Positions 47,686 to 59,600 are shown, numbered from the stretch's first letter. The stretch is 64,000 nt of DNA from Maylandia zebra (GCF_041146795.1 NC_135167.1:2681454-2745453), one strand, 5' to 3'. Notes: generated by a model from the letters alone, not told the origin. Numbers and translations are program-made.

Positions 47686-50600
47686 CTAAACACAAACGCA
47701 CACACAAAATTATCCATCGGCAATAAACACAAACATGCCCTCTCCGTGGTGTGTTCGATGCCCTCCGTGTGTGTGGGATATTGTAGGACTCACAGTGATG
47801 GTCTGGTACAGCGACCTCTTGAAATGCTTCTTGAACTCTGTTCTGATCTTGATCAGGTCGACTTCACAGCGAGAAACGATGATCCTGGTCACCACCTTCT
47901 CCTTCGCTCCTTTACTCTGAGACACAAAATGTCAGCATGGACGGAGAAGGAGGAGGTGTTATGTTTAGTTCCAGGTGGAAACGTTGGACAGAAACGTGGG
48001 AAACTCACCTTCATGGCTTCGTTGAGTCTGCTGGCGAAGTACAGCTGCCTGTTTTCAAAGCACTCCACTGTGGACAAACGATACACACCTGCTTAATGTG
48101 TCCTGTCACCGTGAAGTAGAATTTCACTCTTACTTTGTTCTGATGGCGTCTATTTCTTTTAACGTGTGGCTGAAAATGAAAACGAGACTTGCCCTCGTGC
48201 TCGGTTTCCCCGTTAAACCGGGTCTAAATCTGTGACTTGAATATTTGATGTTTCTTAGACGTACCCAGAGTGAGGAAGGATTTCTCCAGATCCCCCTTCA
48301 CCTCCTTCCTGATGCTCTCCTTCATGTCGTAGGGGCTGTAGCTCTTATACCTCTCAAACACTGACACACAACACACACATTAAACGTGAGACTTTGCTTC
48401 AAACACAAGCTATGCTTTTTCACAGCACTGGTTTCTTTCAAGTATACAACTATAATTCCATATTATTTGTACATTTGTTGGTTTCATGGGTCTTATTTTG
48501 TAGGTTTCATTACATTTCCTGTTGTTTAGTATTTCATTTCATCTGTCCTGCTTATATTTATAGTTCTCGTGTTTTCTGGCCTATTGTTGGTGTCGTTTGC
48601 CTTTTTGTTTTGTTTTTATTGCTCTTAGTTATTGACTGAGTTTTACATTAGCACTGTAATGTGCTGTCTGTATAAATAAAGCTTTGTTGCATCAGTGTTG
48701 AGGATGCAGTTCACCTTTCTGCAGGTGGGGGACGCTTCTCTGAGACATGATTTCGATCCAGGTCACCACGTCGGTTCCCTTCCTCTTCACTCCGGCTTCA
48801 TACAGAGCCTGGGAGGTTCACACAGGAGGACGGTTTAATGAAGAAATTGTGAAAAAAAAGGTCAGGTTTACATAAAAAAGAGAAAAAGCACATGTACAAA
48901 ACTAACAGTTATACCTCTGAATAGATTATCCCCTCAGAGGACACCAAACCTCGTTTCAAGTCTTTAAAGGTGCTTTTTGTAATCATGTCCTGTGAGTTTT
49001 AACTTTCACCACCAGGGGGCACCGAGATGTTTTCAGACACGTTGCTTCAAAGTTTCATCATTATTTTTGGTCCACCCCCGTTTATTTCACGCCATCGCTG
49101 TAACAATGATTACTCTTCTACCACGTTCAATAACGGTCACTTTCTTTTGTTTTTTCATATTCTTTTGATAACTTTAACTCTTAGAAGGTTTCAAAGCATT
49201 TTTAAGTCACGTGAATTTACAAAAAGTACCTTTAAAGAAAAAAAAGTATATTTTGACCTACTCTGGCATCCTCATCAATCTTTTCATAGTCGACGACATT
49301 CGAAGGTTCATCTCGTCTCGTCTGTGAAAAAAACAACAGATTAAATAAAATTTCCCCATGGGGATCAATAAAGTATCCATTATTATTATTATAAAAACAG
49401 GTTTTTGTCGACTAAAATAAATCAAAGCTCATTTTCTTATCCAAGCATCAAAACTATAAATATCCTAGAAAAGCATTCGTGTTTTCAGAGTGTCGGTGAG
49501 AAACCAGTGTAACTGACACTGTCTGACAAAGTCTATCAACTTATTATTAAATATTGTGAAAGTAGTTTCTGTAGGTTTTTTCATATCTGTCTGAATATTT
49601 AACTGTTCTTAGAAAATATTTAGTTCTCTGAAATATTTTTACCAAATCCACTAAAGTCAAAATGAAGTCAGATGTGTTATTGCAGTTAAACACAGACCCG
49701 ATACTCACAATAACATTTCCTGTGTTGTATGTGAAACATCATTTTTAGGATTTTATGGGAACCTGTCAGAGTTCTTATATTTCCTGCTTTGTTAAGATAA
49801 ATGAAGTCCTACCTGAACCAGAGCCAGCAGCAGTTTAGCAAAGTTTCCCGACGTGTCTCCTGCGACGTCTTTCTCTAAGTCCTTCTTAAACACTGCAGAG
49901 AAAGTCAAAGTCACATTCTCTCACTTTTTGCCTTTAGCTCATGAAAACCTCTGTTATATATTTATTTAGTATTTTCAGGTTCCTGAAACGTGACTCACTG
50001 TCTCTGTAAACCCTCTTGATCTCAGCTAGTTCTTCATTGTTCCTGGAGCAGACGATCTCGATTAAGGTCTCCTCGTCGGTCCCCAGTCCCTGCATGAAAA
50101 AACCCCAAACTGCGTGAAACATCCAACAGCAGCTCTCAGCTATCAGAGTGAGTCTTTTCTGGAACGTTCAGATACCCGGTGAGCCATGTTCATTTGGTCT
50201 TTAGCGTGACACTGACCTTCATGGAGGCTTTGAGCTCCGAGGCGTCATACTGAGCGGTGCTTTTCATCAGACCCAAAATCAGAGCCTCCAGAGAACCGGA
50301 TAGCGCCCCCTTCAGGGCACTGACCAGATCCTGACACAACCACAGACACAGGGTTAAAAATCACTTTAGAAATAATCATTTGTACAAAAGCAAAAAGTTC
50401 AGGATCTGTTGTATTTCTCACTGCCTTTTCTGTTTGTCAGTTTCCTTCATTTTCCATCGACCTTCAGAGTAAAGGTTCTATTTTTGGCTCATGATTCGAA
50501 GCATGAGATGTTAGCTGTTGGCTGGATTACCACCATGGCTGCTTCACGGCCTTTGGGTTTACATCAGGCTCCAAATGGAGGGTTGTCTGTGGACTTCAGG

Positions 50601-53600
50601 TTTATGCAAGTTTGGTTTGTGTACAGTTATTTTCCTGTCATTACAGAAATCGCTATTTTATTCATGATAATAATAATATCCCATTTATTAAAACAAGATT
50701 TAAAAAATAATCTCAGTGTTGCTGACTTTTGTTGTCCACCAAAAGTTTGTCGGTTCATGAAAAACTCTGAAGATAATTTATGAAATTATAAGTTTGCCAA
50801 AAATTAAAAGTAGTGGCAGTCGTGATTTGTTTTTATATTAAAATGAATGTAAATTACATCATCCAGCTGATTGATCTGTGCGATAATCTCTAGATCATGT
50901 TTAGCAAATTTCTTTTTGATGTTTCTTTTATTTCCTTATTTTTATCCTTATAAGTTATTATCCAAGATCATTGTTATTATCAATCAATCAGGGTCGATTT
51001 ATTTTGAATGATTTATTGTTTAATTTATATTTAAACGTTACTGAGTAAAAACTGGGAAAAAAACAACAAATTTTTACGTTTATTTTTCATATTTAGGGAA
51101 ATTACCAGAAACATTTTGGTGATTATTTTTTAATTATTCTATAAGACTACCCTTAAAAATTCTAAGCTATTTGGTCAATGATTATATAACATTTTCACTC
51201 ACAACGAACAAAATGCAACAGAAATAATTTGACCTCAGTTATCTGGTTTTAATAATCACTGGAAGCCAAGATTTAAATTAAAATGTGATTAACTGATGGC
51301 CCTGATTAGTTTCTGTATATTGATTGATTGAAATAATGAAAGTAACGTTAAAGGTTCATTTTTGTTCGTTAACAGCGAAGCATCTCTGACCTTCTTGGCA
51401 AATCGTTCGTATTCAAAGGCGATCTCTCTGCGCTGCTCGCAGCTCCGTCTCGTCAGGATGTCGATGATGGTCTGTTCGTCCACACCTGCAAATTTGTCAA
51501 AGAAACTAAGTTACTTACTGTTTTCAACTACCAAATACCATATACAGACGTCAAAACAACTTTCGCCTGTTGATTGCATACATGTCTTTATTATTTTTCT
51601 AAAGAATCAGAGATCACACATTCTCACAGGGCCAGTGAGAATGGTGACGGTTCAGGTATCCGTCATCATTACAAGTGACTTTGACCCTGATAAACTGTTC
51701 CTCTGATTATCTCCAGCAGTTTCTTTTGTTCTGATGCTGGAAGTCTCTCTGCCGAGGGACATCCTGCTTTTCCAGCAGCTCTCACAAAGGAAGCTGGAAA
51801 ATGGAGGCCGAGCCTCGCTCAGCAAGTCCTCTGCAGCGTCTGAGTGAGTCACTTTCCAGGCAGATGAAATTATGTTGTACTTTGAAGAGGACAGATGTGA
51901 ACAGATGTGTTACCCTGTGATTCAGAGTGCTGGGAGCTTTTATTTGTTCGGATTTTATGTCCCCGTGTTCTTCCTTCCTCTTTCCATCAGGATTTTTTTT
52001 TTGTTGCTCAACCTTTTTGCTGTTTTTGTAAATACTACAATAATTAACCTCAGAACAAATTTGTTATTAACAAGACAAACACTCCTTTGCATTTACTGTA
52101 ATGAGCATATTGACAGTGTAATGACTCCGAAGCTGACGTGGACGTGATGAGGCTACCTGTGTCTGATTCATGATGTGTGGCTCAGTTATAGCTGTAGGCA
52201 TGTTGGATGTTACTGTAGAAGCTACATATTATACATTATGCATTTTGCTTTCTACCTGTACACATTTATTGATCATTAAAATCACTACCGTTTCACATTG
52301 TGCATGAATTTGCACCAATTAGCATTATGGGTCATATTAGCTGCTGAATAAATTTGGCAAGCTAGCTAACGTTAGCTGATAAACTAATCTGAAAATGAGC
52401 AGCTAAGTTACTAGATCAGTTTGGTTGAATTAGTCACTCAGATCTATTCTAGACACCATTTTCCTGAGATAGCTTTAAGTTGATTTATGTTTGCAGGAAA
52501 GCTAGCATTAAGCTAGCAAAAAAAAACTTTTCAAAATAAAGGTTTTTATTTAAATAACTTAAAAAACAACAACAACCAAAAACCACTTTTTAAAATAACT
52601 TTTAAATAAATAGATATATAAAATGTGCAGCTTTAAGGTCATGATTTAAAGTGCCTACTTTTTTTCTTCTCATGGTTGGTTATGGTGAAATCTCCTTAAA
52701 ACTCGTTACCATAGCATTAATAAACCATTAGGCCCATTACAATACCAGTAAAACAGTAGCTAGTATCCGCTTGAGCAAAGCTCTGAACCCCTGACTGTTG
52801 GCTATACCGATATCTTTTCCTCTTTTTGTAATCCGTTAATTGCTAAAAACCGGTTAAGAAGCTGAAACACCATCAGAAAACTCTGTTGCTGCAGTGTCGG
52901 TGATGTCCGAGTCGTGGACACTGTGTTTCCTGTGCACAGTTGAACAGTTAAACTCGGAGAGAGAAGTGGTGGGATCACAGTTACATAACTCAGTGGAAAC
53001 TTCCTGACCGGTGGGCTTGGCAGGGAAATATCAGGGAGGAAGTTTTCCTGGACTCGCTCACCTTTGGTTTTAATGGCCGTGTCGATCCTGGCAGCATCAC
53101 GGGCCGGGTCGAAGTCTCGGGCCGGCACCACGGTGGGGTATTTGGCCTCTGGTTCCTACAGAGGACAGAAACTGACCATTAGCTCCTGTTAGCTGCTTGA
53201 CAGAAAGCACCGGACGAGACGCTGATGCTGTGATTTAACCTCGTAATGCCCAACAGACTGTTAGAGACACACGCAGGGGTACGGGAGGAGTTCTCCATCA
53301 GGCAGCTTTCTGAGGTTGGAGTAATTCTGAATGAAGCACTGATCAGTCATCAGTTTATCTGCTTTCTAACTGTACAGATGAACTCCAGGTGGAGAACGAC
53401 TCTTGTTCTCTGTTTATTGTTGACTTCATTATTCTTGTGTTAATTTAATGAATCTGAGGTGGTGAAAATATGTCAGTTCACTGCTTTGTTTTTGTTTGGA
53501 TTTTTTCAGGTGTGCAGAAAACATTGAATAACACAGAAATGCCTCCAGTACCTGAGACCTGTGTTATGGTACAGTACCAGTAGTGTGATGTAATGCTGCT

Positions 53601-53745
53601 CTAATTAGGGCACAGTTGGGTTCATCAGTAATTGGAGGAATAACCTGATATATCAAAGTCATTTATGGTGATTGCTGTGTTATCGGTGACTCACCCCACT
53701 GTACGACAGCGTCAGCTGACCCAGAAACTCAGACACCAGCGCCAT
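47626..53745 (-). CDS. anxa2: Annexin A2, complete gene (12 coding exons, 338 aa)
   Basis: Annexin A2 binds acidic phospholipids in a Ca-dependent way. It links membrane to actin and works with S100A10 in exocytosis, endosome shaping and surface plasmin formation. Coding parts, in gene order, are 53695-53745, 53062-53155, 51391-51485, 50217-50330, 49999-50089, 49813-49892, 49262-49321, 48715-48808, 48265-48360, 48009-48067, 47794-47916 and 47626-47685. All are bounded by GT/AG and their phases join into 338 codons plus stop (human A2: 339). Four annexin repeats lie at about 33-103, 104-175, 188-260 and 263-335. Calcium loops include KGLGTDE at 118-124 and KRKGTD in repeat 3. The end, [17 protein letters not shown], is diagnostic of A2. 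The N-terminal helix [17 protein letters not shown] keeps the hydrophobic S100A10-facing spacing but has Gly where mammals have Cys8. A tyrosine (KYPTVV) aligns with Src-site Tyr23. Which teleost paralogue it is (anxa2a is likely) needs a tree. Confidence 0.96.
47794..47916 (-). CDS. anxa2: anxa2 exon 12
   Basis: It has 123 bp, phase 0-0, and encodes residues 279-319, the bulk of repeat 4 ([20 protein letters not shown]...). Acceptor ctcag, donor GTGAGT. Confidence 0.95.
48009..48067 (-). CDS. anxa2: anxa2 exon 11
   Basis: It has 59 bp and encodes residues 259-278 ([20 protein letters not shown]), the start of repeat 4. Acceptor tccacag, donor GTGAGT. Confidence 0.95.
48265..48360 (-). CDS. 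anxa2: anxa2 exon 10
   Basis: It has 96 bp and encodes residues 227-259 ([20 protein letters not shown]...), the end of repeat 3. Acceptor gtcag, donor GTACGT. Confidence 0.95.
48715..48808 (-). CDS. anxa2: anxa2 exon 9
   Basis: It has 94 bp and encodes residues 196-226. The repeat 3 calcium loop ([14 protein letters not shown]) and RSVPHLQK are here. Acceptor cccag, donor GTGAAC. Confidence 0.95.
48962..49080 (+). repeat. Dispersed repeat with a CTCF-like motif, copy 1 (anxa2 intron)
   Basis: The text ctttaaaggtgctttttgta, then ttcaccaccagggggcacc and a later tttggtccaccccc, parallels the copy at 54512-54630. No coding capacity is seen. Confidence 0.7.
49009..49023 (+). promoter_or_regulatory. 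CTCF-like motif inside a repeat
   Basis: The sequence ccaccagggggcacc fits the CTCF core. It sits in repeat copy 1 within an anxa2 intron. Confidence 0.4.
49262..49321 (-). CDS. anxa2: anxa2 exon 8
   Basis: It has 60 bp, phase 0-0, and encodes the 20-residue linker between repeats 2 and 3 (residues 176-195, ending [10 protein letters not shown]). The human exon has the same 60-bp size. Acceptor cacag, donor GTAGGT. Confidence 0.95.
49344..49395 (+). repeat. LINE 3' tail scrap in the anxa2 intron
   Basis: The sequence cccatggggatcaataaagt followed by (ATT)n is a fish LINE terminus. It ends about 25 bases before exon 8, opposite to the gene. Confidence 0.7.
49813..49892 (-). CDS. anxa2: anxa2 exon 7
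   Basis: It has 80 bp and encodes residues 149-175 ([20 protein letters not shown]...), the end of repeat 2. Acceptor ctgcag, donor GTAGGA. Confidence 0.95.
49999..50089 (-). CDS. anxa2: anxa2 exon 6
   Basis: It has 91 bp and encodes residues 119-148, including [17 protein letters not shown], the best-conserved calcium loop. Acceptor catgcag, donor GTGAGT. Confidence 0.96.
50217..50330 (-). CDS. anxa2: anxa2 exon 5
   Basis: It has 114 bp, phase 0-0, and encodes residues 81-118 ([20 protein letters not shown]...). Acceptor gtcag, donor GTCAGT. Confidence 0.95.
51391..51485 (-). CDS. anxa2: anxa2 exon 4
   Basis: It has 95 bp and encodes residues 49-80 ([20 protein letters not shown]...), the first half of repeat 1. 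Acceptor tgcag, donor GTCAGA. Confidence 0.95.
53062..53155 (-). CDS. anxa2: anxa2 exon 3
   Basis: It has 94 bp and encodes residues 18-48, the tail-core hinge with the Tyr23-equivalent tyrosine (AKYPTVV) and IDTAIKTK. Acceptor ctgtag, donor GTGAGC. Confidence 0.95.
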
Positions 53746-53756
53746 GATGGATTCAC
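53695..53756 (-). CDS. anxa2: anxa2 exon 2 (start codon)
   Basis: The ATG is at 53745-53743, after 11 bases of 5' UTR in the exon. It encodes residues 1-17, the S100A10-binding helix. Acceptor ttgcag, donor GTGAGT. The next exon continues in phase 0. Confidence 0.93.
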
Positions 53757-54511
53757 CTGCAACACACAGTTCAAGCAGCTTAAAGGTGAGTTTACATCAT
53801 TTTCTGCAGTCGTACAGTTTCTGTTATCGCTTACTTGATAGTTAAGAAAAAGGCAGTGAGAGAAGGTTCAGGATCAGAAAGTCTGCAGCCTGCTGGCAGT
53901 CGAGCTTCTCTGGAGGAGTCTCTGGAGCTGTGATATGTCCTCTTTAACCTTTGAGTGGAAACACTGGGTTTCCTCCTCTGACTGTCTAAAAACAGACCAA
54001 CAATGGCCTTCAGACTCCAGCAGGCTGTAAACACTCATACGCTGGAGGGGTGTTTGATTTATTGAGCGGGACGTGCCAGCGGAGGGCGTGTGTGCAGATA
54101 AGGAGCATGAATCAAACAGATCTGCAGGAATCTCGAGTGCGTTGTGTAACACGGTGAAGCTGAAGCTGTAAAGTGATTACTGCAGAGTTTCCTCCACCTT
54201 TGACCCTCTTACAGACTCTGCCAGCATTTCATCTCGCAGCTGCTACAAACAGTCCTGAAGTCTCGGCTCGTCCCGTCGTCTGCTTGCTGCCGTTCAAAGA
54301 GGAATTCCACATATCAAAATAAATCACGGAGCACAGAGAGAACACGTCCCGATTAACCTCCTCAGGGAACCAACCAGATTAATAGTTGAAGAGAAATTAA
54401 TTTACAACAATCTGACAATTTCTACTTTCCCAGTTTTCTATAGCAGCGTCTAAGAGACACCAATAATAATAATAAGTTTTTTTTCTATCACTTCACACAA
54501 AAATGTATTTA

Positions 54512-54630
54512 TTAAAGGTACTTTTTGTAGATCTCATCGCCATATGTAACTAAGACATTCACCACCAGGGGGCAGTGTTTTACCGATCAGTGCATTGAAA
54601 TTTGGGGGTGGTTTGTAAATATTTGTATAG
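54512..54630 (+). repeat. Dispersed repeat with a CTCF-like motif, copy 2 (anxa2 intron 1)
   Basis: It opens ttaaaggtactttttgtag and carries ttcaccaccagggggcagtg. It is the second copy of the repeat at 48962. Confidence 0.7.
54562..54576 (+). promoter_or_regulatory. CTCF-like motif inside a repeat
   Basis: The sequence ccaccagggggcagt is a strong match to the CTCF core, in anxa2 intron 1. Confidence 0.45.
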
Positions 54631-54769
54631 TTTTTTTAGTATTTCTAAAACTCGTAGTGATTTCTGTTTCTGCTGGTGTCTAATGGCCCAACATGGCAAA
54701 AGCATCTTTACATGAAGAAACAATATTATGGTTGTTTACAGAGTCATAATTATATTTCCAGAGTCTCCT

Positions 54770-55445
54770 TCAACTCAACATCCAAAACTAGTTGATCAAT
54801 CATTATTATCCTCAAATACTCAAAAGTCCCTGAAAAGCCTTCAGCTGATCCAAAATGCTGCAGCAAGAGTCCTGACAGGGACTAGAAAGAGAGAGCAGAT
54901 TTCTCCTGTTTTGGCTTCCTGTTAAATCCAGAATTCAAAATCCTGCTCCTCACATACAAGGTCTTAAATAATCAGGCCCCATCTTATCTTAATGACCTCA
55001 TAGTGACCTATCACCCCAAAAGAGCACTTTGCTCTCAGACTGGGAGAGCCTTCAGCTGGAAACCAGCTCCCAGTTTGGATAGAGAAAACAATGCCGCTAG
55101 TTTTAAGCTTTCCTTTTTGATAAAGCGTATAGTTAGAGCTGGATCAGCTGACCCCGATGGCCCTGAACCTCTGCTTAGTGGAGCGATAGGCTCAGGGGGA
55201 CTTCCAGTGATACGCTGAGAACTTCTCCTTATTTGTGTTCTTTAGATTTTGGTCTTTTCTGTCCCTCAGTTAGTTTTTTCTTGTTTGTTATTCATGGTTT
55301 CCTCTTTTTCTCCCCTCACCCTCAGCCAGTCGTTGCAGATGGTTACCGCTTCATCAGCCTGGTTACGTTGGAGGTTTCTTCCTCTCTGATTGGTGGGTTT
55401 TCTCTCTGATACTGTAGTCTCTTTACTGTACTGTATGTAGGACTG
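54770..55445 (+). pseudogene. L2-like LINE 3' remnant in anxa2 intron 1
   Basis: The plus strand shows SLQLIQNAAARVLTGTRKRE, then ISPVLAS, the C-terminal block of L2-like ORF2. Further frames follow (TYHPKRALCSQTGRAFSWKP, then SFLIKRIVRAGSADPDGPEP) and a 3' region with gttggaggtttcttcctctc. Stops and frame changes break it. It runs antisense to anxa2, so it cannot give an in-frame exon for that gene. Confidence 0.8.
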
Positions 55446-56490
55446 CTGTCATGTTTAAAGTCCATATCATTTTAACCCTTTTTCACTCCTGTGTCTTTAA
55501 GTTTACCAGCTTAATTTAGTCTTCAGGAGCTCCCACTGTCTGGAAAGCCTGTCCCATAGGGGGTGCTCTTGAGCTGGTCCAAAATGATTGGGGCTCTTTG
55601 GGGCTGCAGAAAAAGTAAATGTCCTGGGAGAAATGTTGTTTTCACCTTAGATACAACAGATATAGCTCAGATTTTTAGATATTTTACAGGTTTATATTGT
55701 TGTAAAACAAGCTGTAGTTTCTACGACCCAAGTGTAAAATAAGAGCTTCCCTGAGCCTGAGGGTACATCTGTCATAGATAAAGAGCAGTGTGGAGATGAT
55801 GGTCACAGCGATGTTTCCCTGTGAAGCTGTTTTTACTTCCAAACATCTGGAAAAACCTAAAACTACCTGTTGAACCAAACTCAGAGTCAGAAATGAGCCC
55901 ACGCACTCACTTTAGTTGCTAACATAAGTTGAGCAGCTTGAAGAATGAAAGGCGACATGAAAGCACAGCGAACTGCAGCCAGTCCTCATTTATCGCTCCG
56001 AGGCGGCGGCTCGGCTCCATGCACGACAGAACGACTCCATCTGCAGCGGACTTTGAGCTTTATAACCCTGCAGACATTTTACATCAACAAAGCACTTCAG
56101 CTTTATAAAATCACTGTTGTTTGCAGCTTCTCTGTCCAGCATTAATCACCGGTGGCTTTAGGTTTCACTCATTTCACTCTTATTTTGGCGGATTTTAGAG
56201 GAAGCGTTTGTAAAAACTGCTCATGCTGCTTAAAAAATTACAAACAAACACTTGAATTGATGGTTTTGTTTCTGAATGTTTGGTTAAAAAATACTTTAAA
56301 AGTAAGTGAAACTACTTCTCCATCCTCTAGGCTTCAAAATAAAAGCCTCCAGTCATTGCTAAGTAAGGAAACAAACACGATTCGTTCTTTTTTGACTCTT
56401 TGAAGTAGAAAAAAGAAGAAAAGTCGTAAATCGTTCCTGCTGCTAAAGCTCTCTGATATCCCGATATCCCCGCTCACTCTGATTTCTTAC
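55446..56490. other. Remainder of anxa2 intron 1
   Basis: No exon or clear repeat was recognised. A plus-strand frame at 55945-56145 has no domain. Confidence 0.5.
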
Positions 56491-56520
56491 CTTTAGAGAC
56501 GCAGCAGCAGCTCCGTTATG
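56491..56520 (-). other. anxa2: anxa2 noncoding exon 1 (5' UTR)
   Basis: The donor GTAAGA lies at 56490-56485. The upstream end is set by the TATA-like box 26-33 bases away, so the start at about 56520 is an estimate. Mammalian ANXA2 likewise has a noncoding first exon. Confidence 0.65.
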
Positions 56521-56545
56521 AGCCAGGACGAGGCTGGGTGTGGTG

Positions 56546-56553
56546 TTTAAATA
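56546..56553 (-). promoter_or_regulatory. anxa2: TATA-like box of anxa2
   Basis: TATTTAAA on the minus strand lies 26-33 bp upstream of the estimated start of transcription. Confidence 0.6.
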
Positions 56554-56558
56554 CAGGC

Positions 56559-56565
56559 TGACTCA
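56559..56565 (-). promoter_or_regulatory. anxa2: AP-1 site next to the anxa2 TATA-like box
   Basis: TGAGTCA is the exact AP-1/TRE consensus, 5 bp upstream of the TATA-like box. A CA-rich run follows at 56566-56588. Confidence 0.6.
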
Positions 56566-56609
56566 CACACACACGCACACACACACACTCTGCCTTCTGA
56601 CTGCCTGCA

Positions 56610-56616
56610 TGACTCA
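56610..56616 (-). promoter_or_regulatory. anxa2: Second AP-1 site upstream of anxa2
   Basis: TGAGTCA again, on the same strand, about 51 bp further upstream. Confidence 0.55.
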
Positions 56617-59600
56617 CTGAGTTTTACACATCAGGCTGGACACATGGGCAGAAATTCCTCAGCGAGGCTCAAATCGCCTCGCCAGGGGCCGAGAAAACAC
56701 TCGATTCTTATTGGCTGGCTGGCTGGTGGGAGGCTTTAAAAGTTAGATACAAATTTTTTCTTAAATTCAATCTGAGCTCATGATTTAACTCCTTCCTGCA
56801 TCGTCTGTGAGTCAAGTTCATGAAACAAAGCAAAGTGAATGAGGGCGATTCAGAAAGGTTTCTGCTCGGTGATCAGTCAGGTGAAGTCAGGCTGCTAGTT
56901 TTATATCATCCGATGGGCCTAACAAGTTGGTTATATAACCACAGAGTCAGTCTGCCTTTCTCAAGTGTCGTGGCAGAGCGGGGTCCACAGGAGGTCACCG
57001 ACTTTAGCTTGTTATCTTTGTCGTCACCCCGTCGGGCTGGTGGGCAGAAGATGTGAACACCTAAGCTTTAAATGCAATAACTCGAGAAGGAAGTCACCTA
57101 GGATTTTCAGATTGATACCATAGATGCATCTGCTAAAAACCTCAAGGTCAGAGGTCAGGTTTTCTAAAAGTCTTCTGAATGCACTAACTTGAGAACAAGG
57201 TGACGTAGGATTTTGAATCCTACCAGGGCTACCAGCCAGCCCACTCAGGCTGTGCAGGTAGTCCTGCTCCTCTGTGATGGCACATCCACATCCAAGTGTC
57301 ATCAGAAGTAGGTTTGCTGTGTCTCTCAGCCCAGCAGCACAGGTATCATCTTCTTTGTGCAAGGAGGAACAAGAAGAGCAGTACTCAAGGTCCAGTAGTG
57401 ACCTCTAACTCATGTGCATGCTTCTAAAACATCCAGGGTCCATCTATCTTCTGATTGATGGACCTTGAAGAGACAGGAGATAAAACAGCTTGTTTCATGG
57501 AGATGATGAATTAAGGAACTTAAAGATTTTTTTAAAATCTTTTTTTTTTATCGTGTTATTATGCAAAGCTGCTCTGATGCACTCCCACAATAAAAATACT
57601 AAACTCAAACTGAGCAGAATGGGTCGCCTTTAAAAACAAAATCAATTTATACTTGCACACTTTTAATTATGAGTTTTTTTTACAGTGGTGTCAGATCAGA
57701 TTTAAGAGACTGTATGTCATGATCACTCTTCAGCAGTGACACTTCCCTTTTCTGTCCTCTTCTGAAGTTTATCGACAGGTTCACTGACAGTTTCTACGGC
57801 CCGAGTGAGACAGCGTGGTTCAGCCCTGCTAATATTTATCCAGACAGTGTGTGATAAAGCAGGTGCGGCGGGGTGGAGCGGGACAGTGACGGAGTTTTAT
57901 TGATCGTAACAGGGCCACATGGTCTCAGGTGTGTCCCAGCAGGAAGTGACCTCCCTGTGGAGGGAGGGGGTGATGGTGGCCAGAGAAATCGGGGCCTTGA
58001 CAGGTTAGATTGTCTAAACGAGCTGCTATGGTGATGCTGAGCGAGTCGTCACACTCATTCAGCAGTCATCCATGAGTCAGCCTTTCTGATCCCAACAGTT
58101 TTAATCTTCCCTGCATGAACAGAAACAGGCACATTCATCGTTACCACAGACGGTCACAGCTGGAGCAGGATCAGCAGGAAACCCTCCTGGAGAACAGTTA
58201 ACAGCTGGAAAAGGTGACCAGGATTCAGGGAGGATTCAGGGTTACCTGAATTATGCTGCAATAGGTCTAAGGTGCTGGAAGATTCCCATGATGCACTGGG
58301 TGTTTCTTCTTCACTCACTATGTGTTAATAGACCTCTCTGCACTGAATCATACCTGTTATTAATCTCTGTCTCTCTTCCTTCTCTCACCCCTCCACCATG
58401 TTAGACACATGATATGGATGCTTCTAGATCATGAGGTGTTTCTCTCCTTCTGCATACTTTTCTCTTCTCATTATCCTGGTAAAAGTTCATCTTGGTTTCC
58501 TCCACCAAACAATTTTTTTTTCAGCGCTGTGTTGGCTCTTCTAGATTTTTTCGACTTCCTGTTCTTGAGTGTAATCCGTGGCTTGCACCTCGTTATAAAC
58601 TCTTGATTGTAGACCTCGTTAATGACACCAGAGTAACACCTGAAAAAGAAGCTAAAGTTTTCTCTTCCTTTTTATCTGCTTCTCTTTTATAAAAAGCTTT
58701 TATGTGAGAAAAGTTAATAAAAGAAAAAACAGACACAAAGCCCACAGAGCTTCATGCTGTAAGCAGTTTCACAGTCTGTGGTCGATCCTTTTAGTTTATC
58801 CCTTTCTGTTGAAATCTGTATGGCTTGTAATTTTGTGCATAGCACAGGCAGGTTGACCTGCACGGTGATGACACCACCCTCGGCTTTCTCCACAGCTGCT
58901 GGATAAAATCCAGACTCAAAGCCATGAGTCAGTGCTTGATTGGGAAACCCTGGGATGATTTACTGAACCACCCTGATGATCCTGACAATGTTGTTGGGAT
59001 GTGACAAGTCAGATAAGAAAAAGATATCCTGGGAATGCTGGACTGGATTCATGGTACAGGGTTTGGCTTCTGTGTATTGGGGCTATAAAAACGAGGTGTG
59101 CAGTATGGGGTCATGAGTGAGATTAGCTTCTCTGAATAAGTTGTGCAAAAGATTTCTTTCTTTAAAGGTTTCATACCGCTGCGTGCGTTTTATCTACAGT
59201 AATCTGTGCAGGTGTAAAACTCCCCTTTTTTTGGCTGCAGATATATTTTGTTTGGATAAACAACGTCTCTGAATATTACTTGTTCTAGAAAAATGTAAAC
59301 ATGTGATTCCTCCTTTGAAAGCTGTTCTCTAAAAGTGAAGAGTCCTGATGAAGGGTGTTTACTTGCTGGGAGGTGAGGAGCTTTACACAGTGGTGTAATG
59401 CAGAGGAATGCAAGCTGAGTTCAAGCTGCCCTCGAAGGGACGAGCTGAACTCTGAGGGGCAGAAAAAGAAAATGAGGGCTGTCTGCGTGGCGCTGATAAC
59501 ACAATCAGAAACTCAATGTCGTCAGAGATATGAGAGCTGAGAAACGAGAGCCAGGTCTGCTCCGTGTGTGGAACTGAGGACGACACAGATCATCCACAAG

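Noticed and set aside
55003..55218. 71-codon plus frame in anxa2 intron 1 as a possible extra exon
   Set aside because: It is part of an L2-like LINE 3' remnant and is antisense to anxa2.
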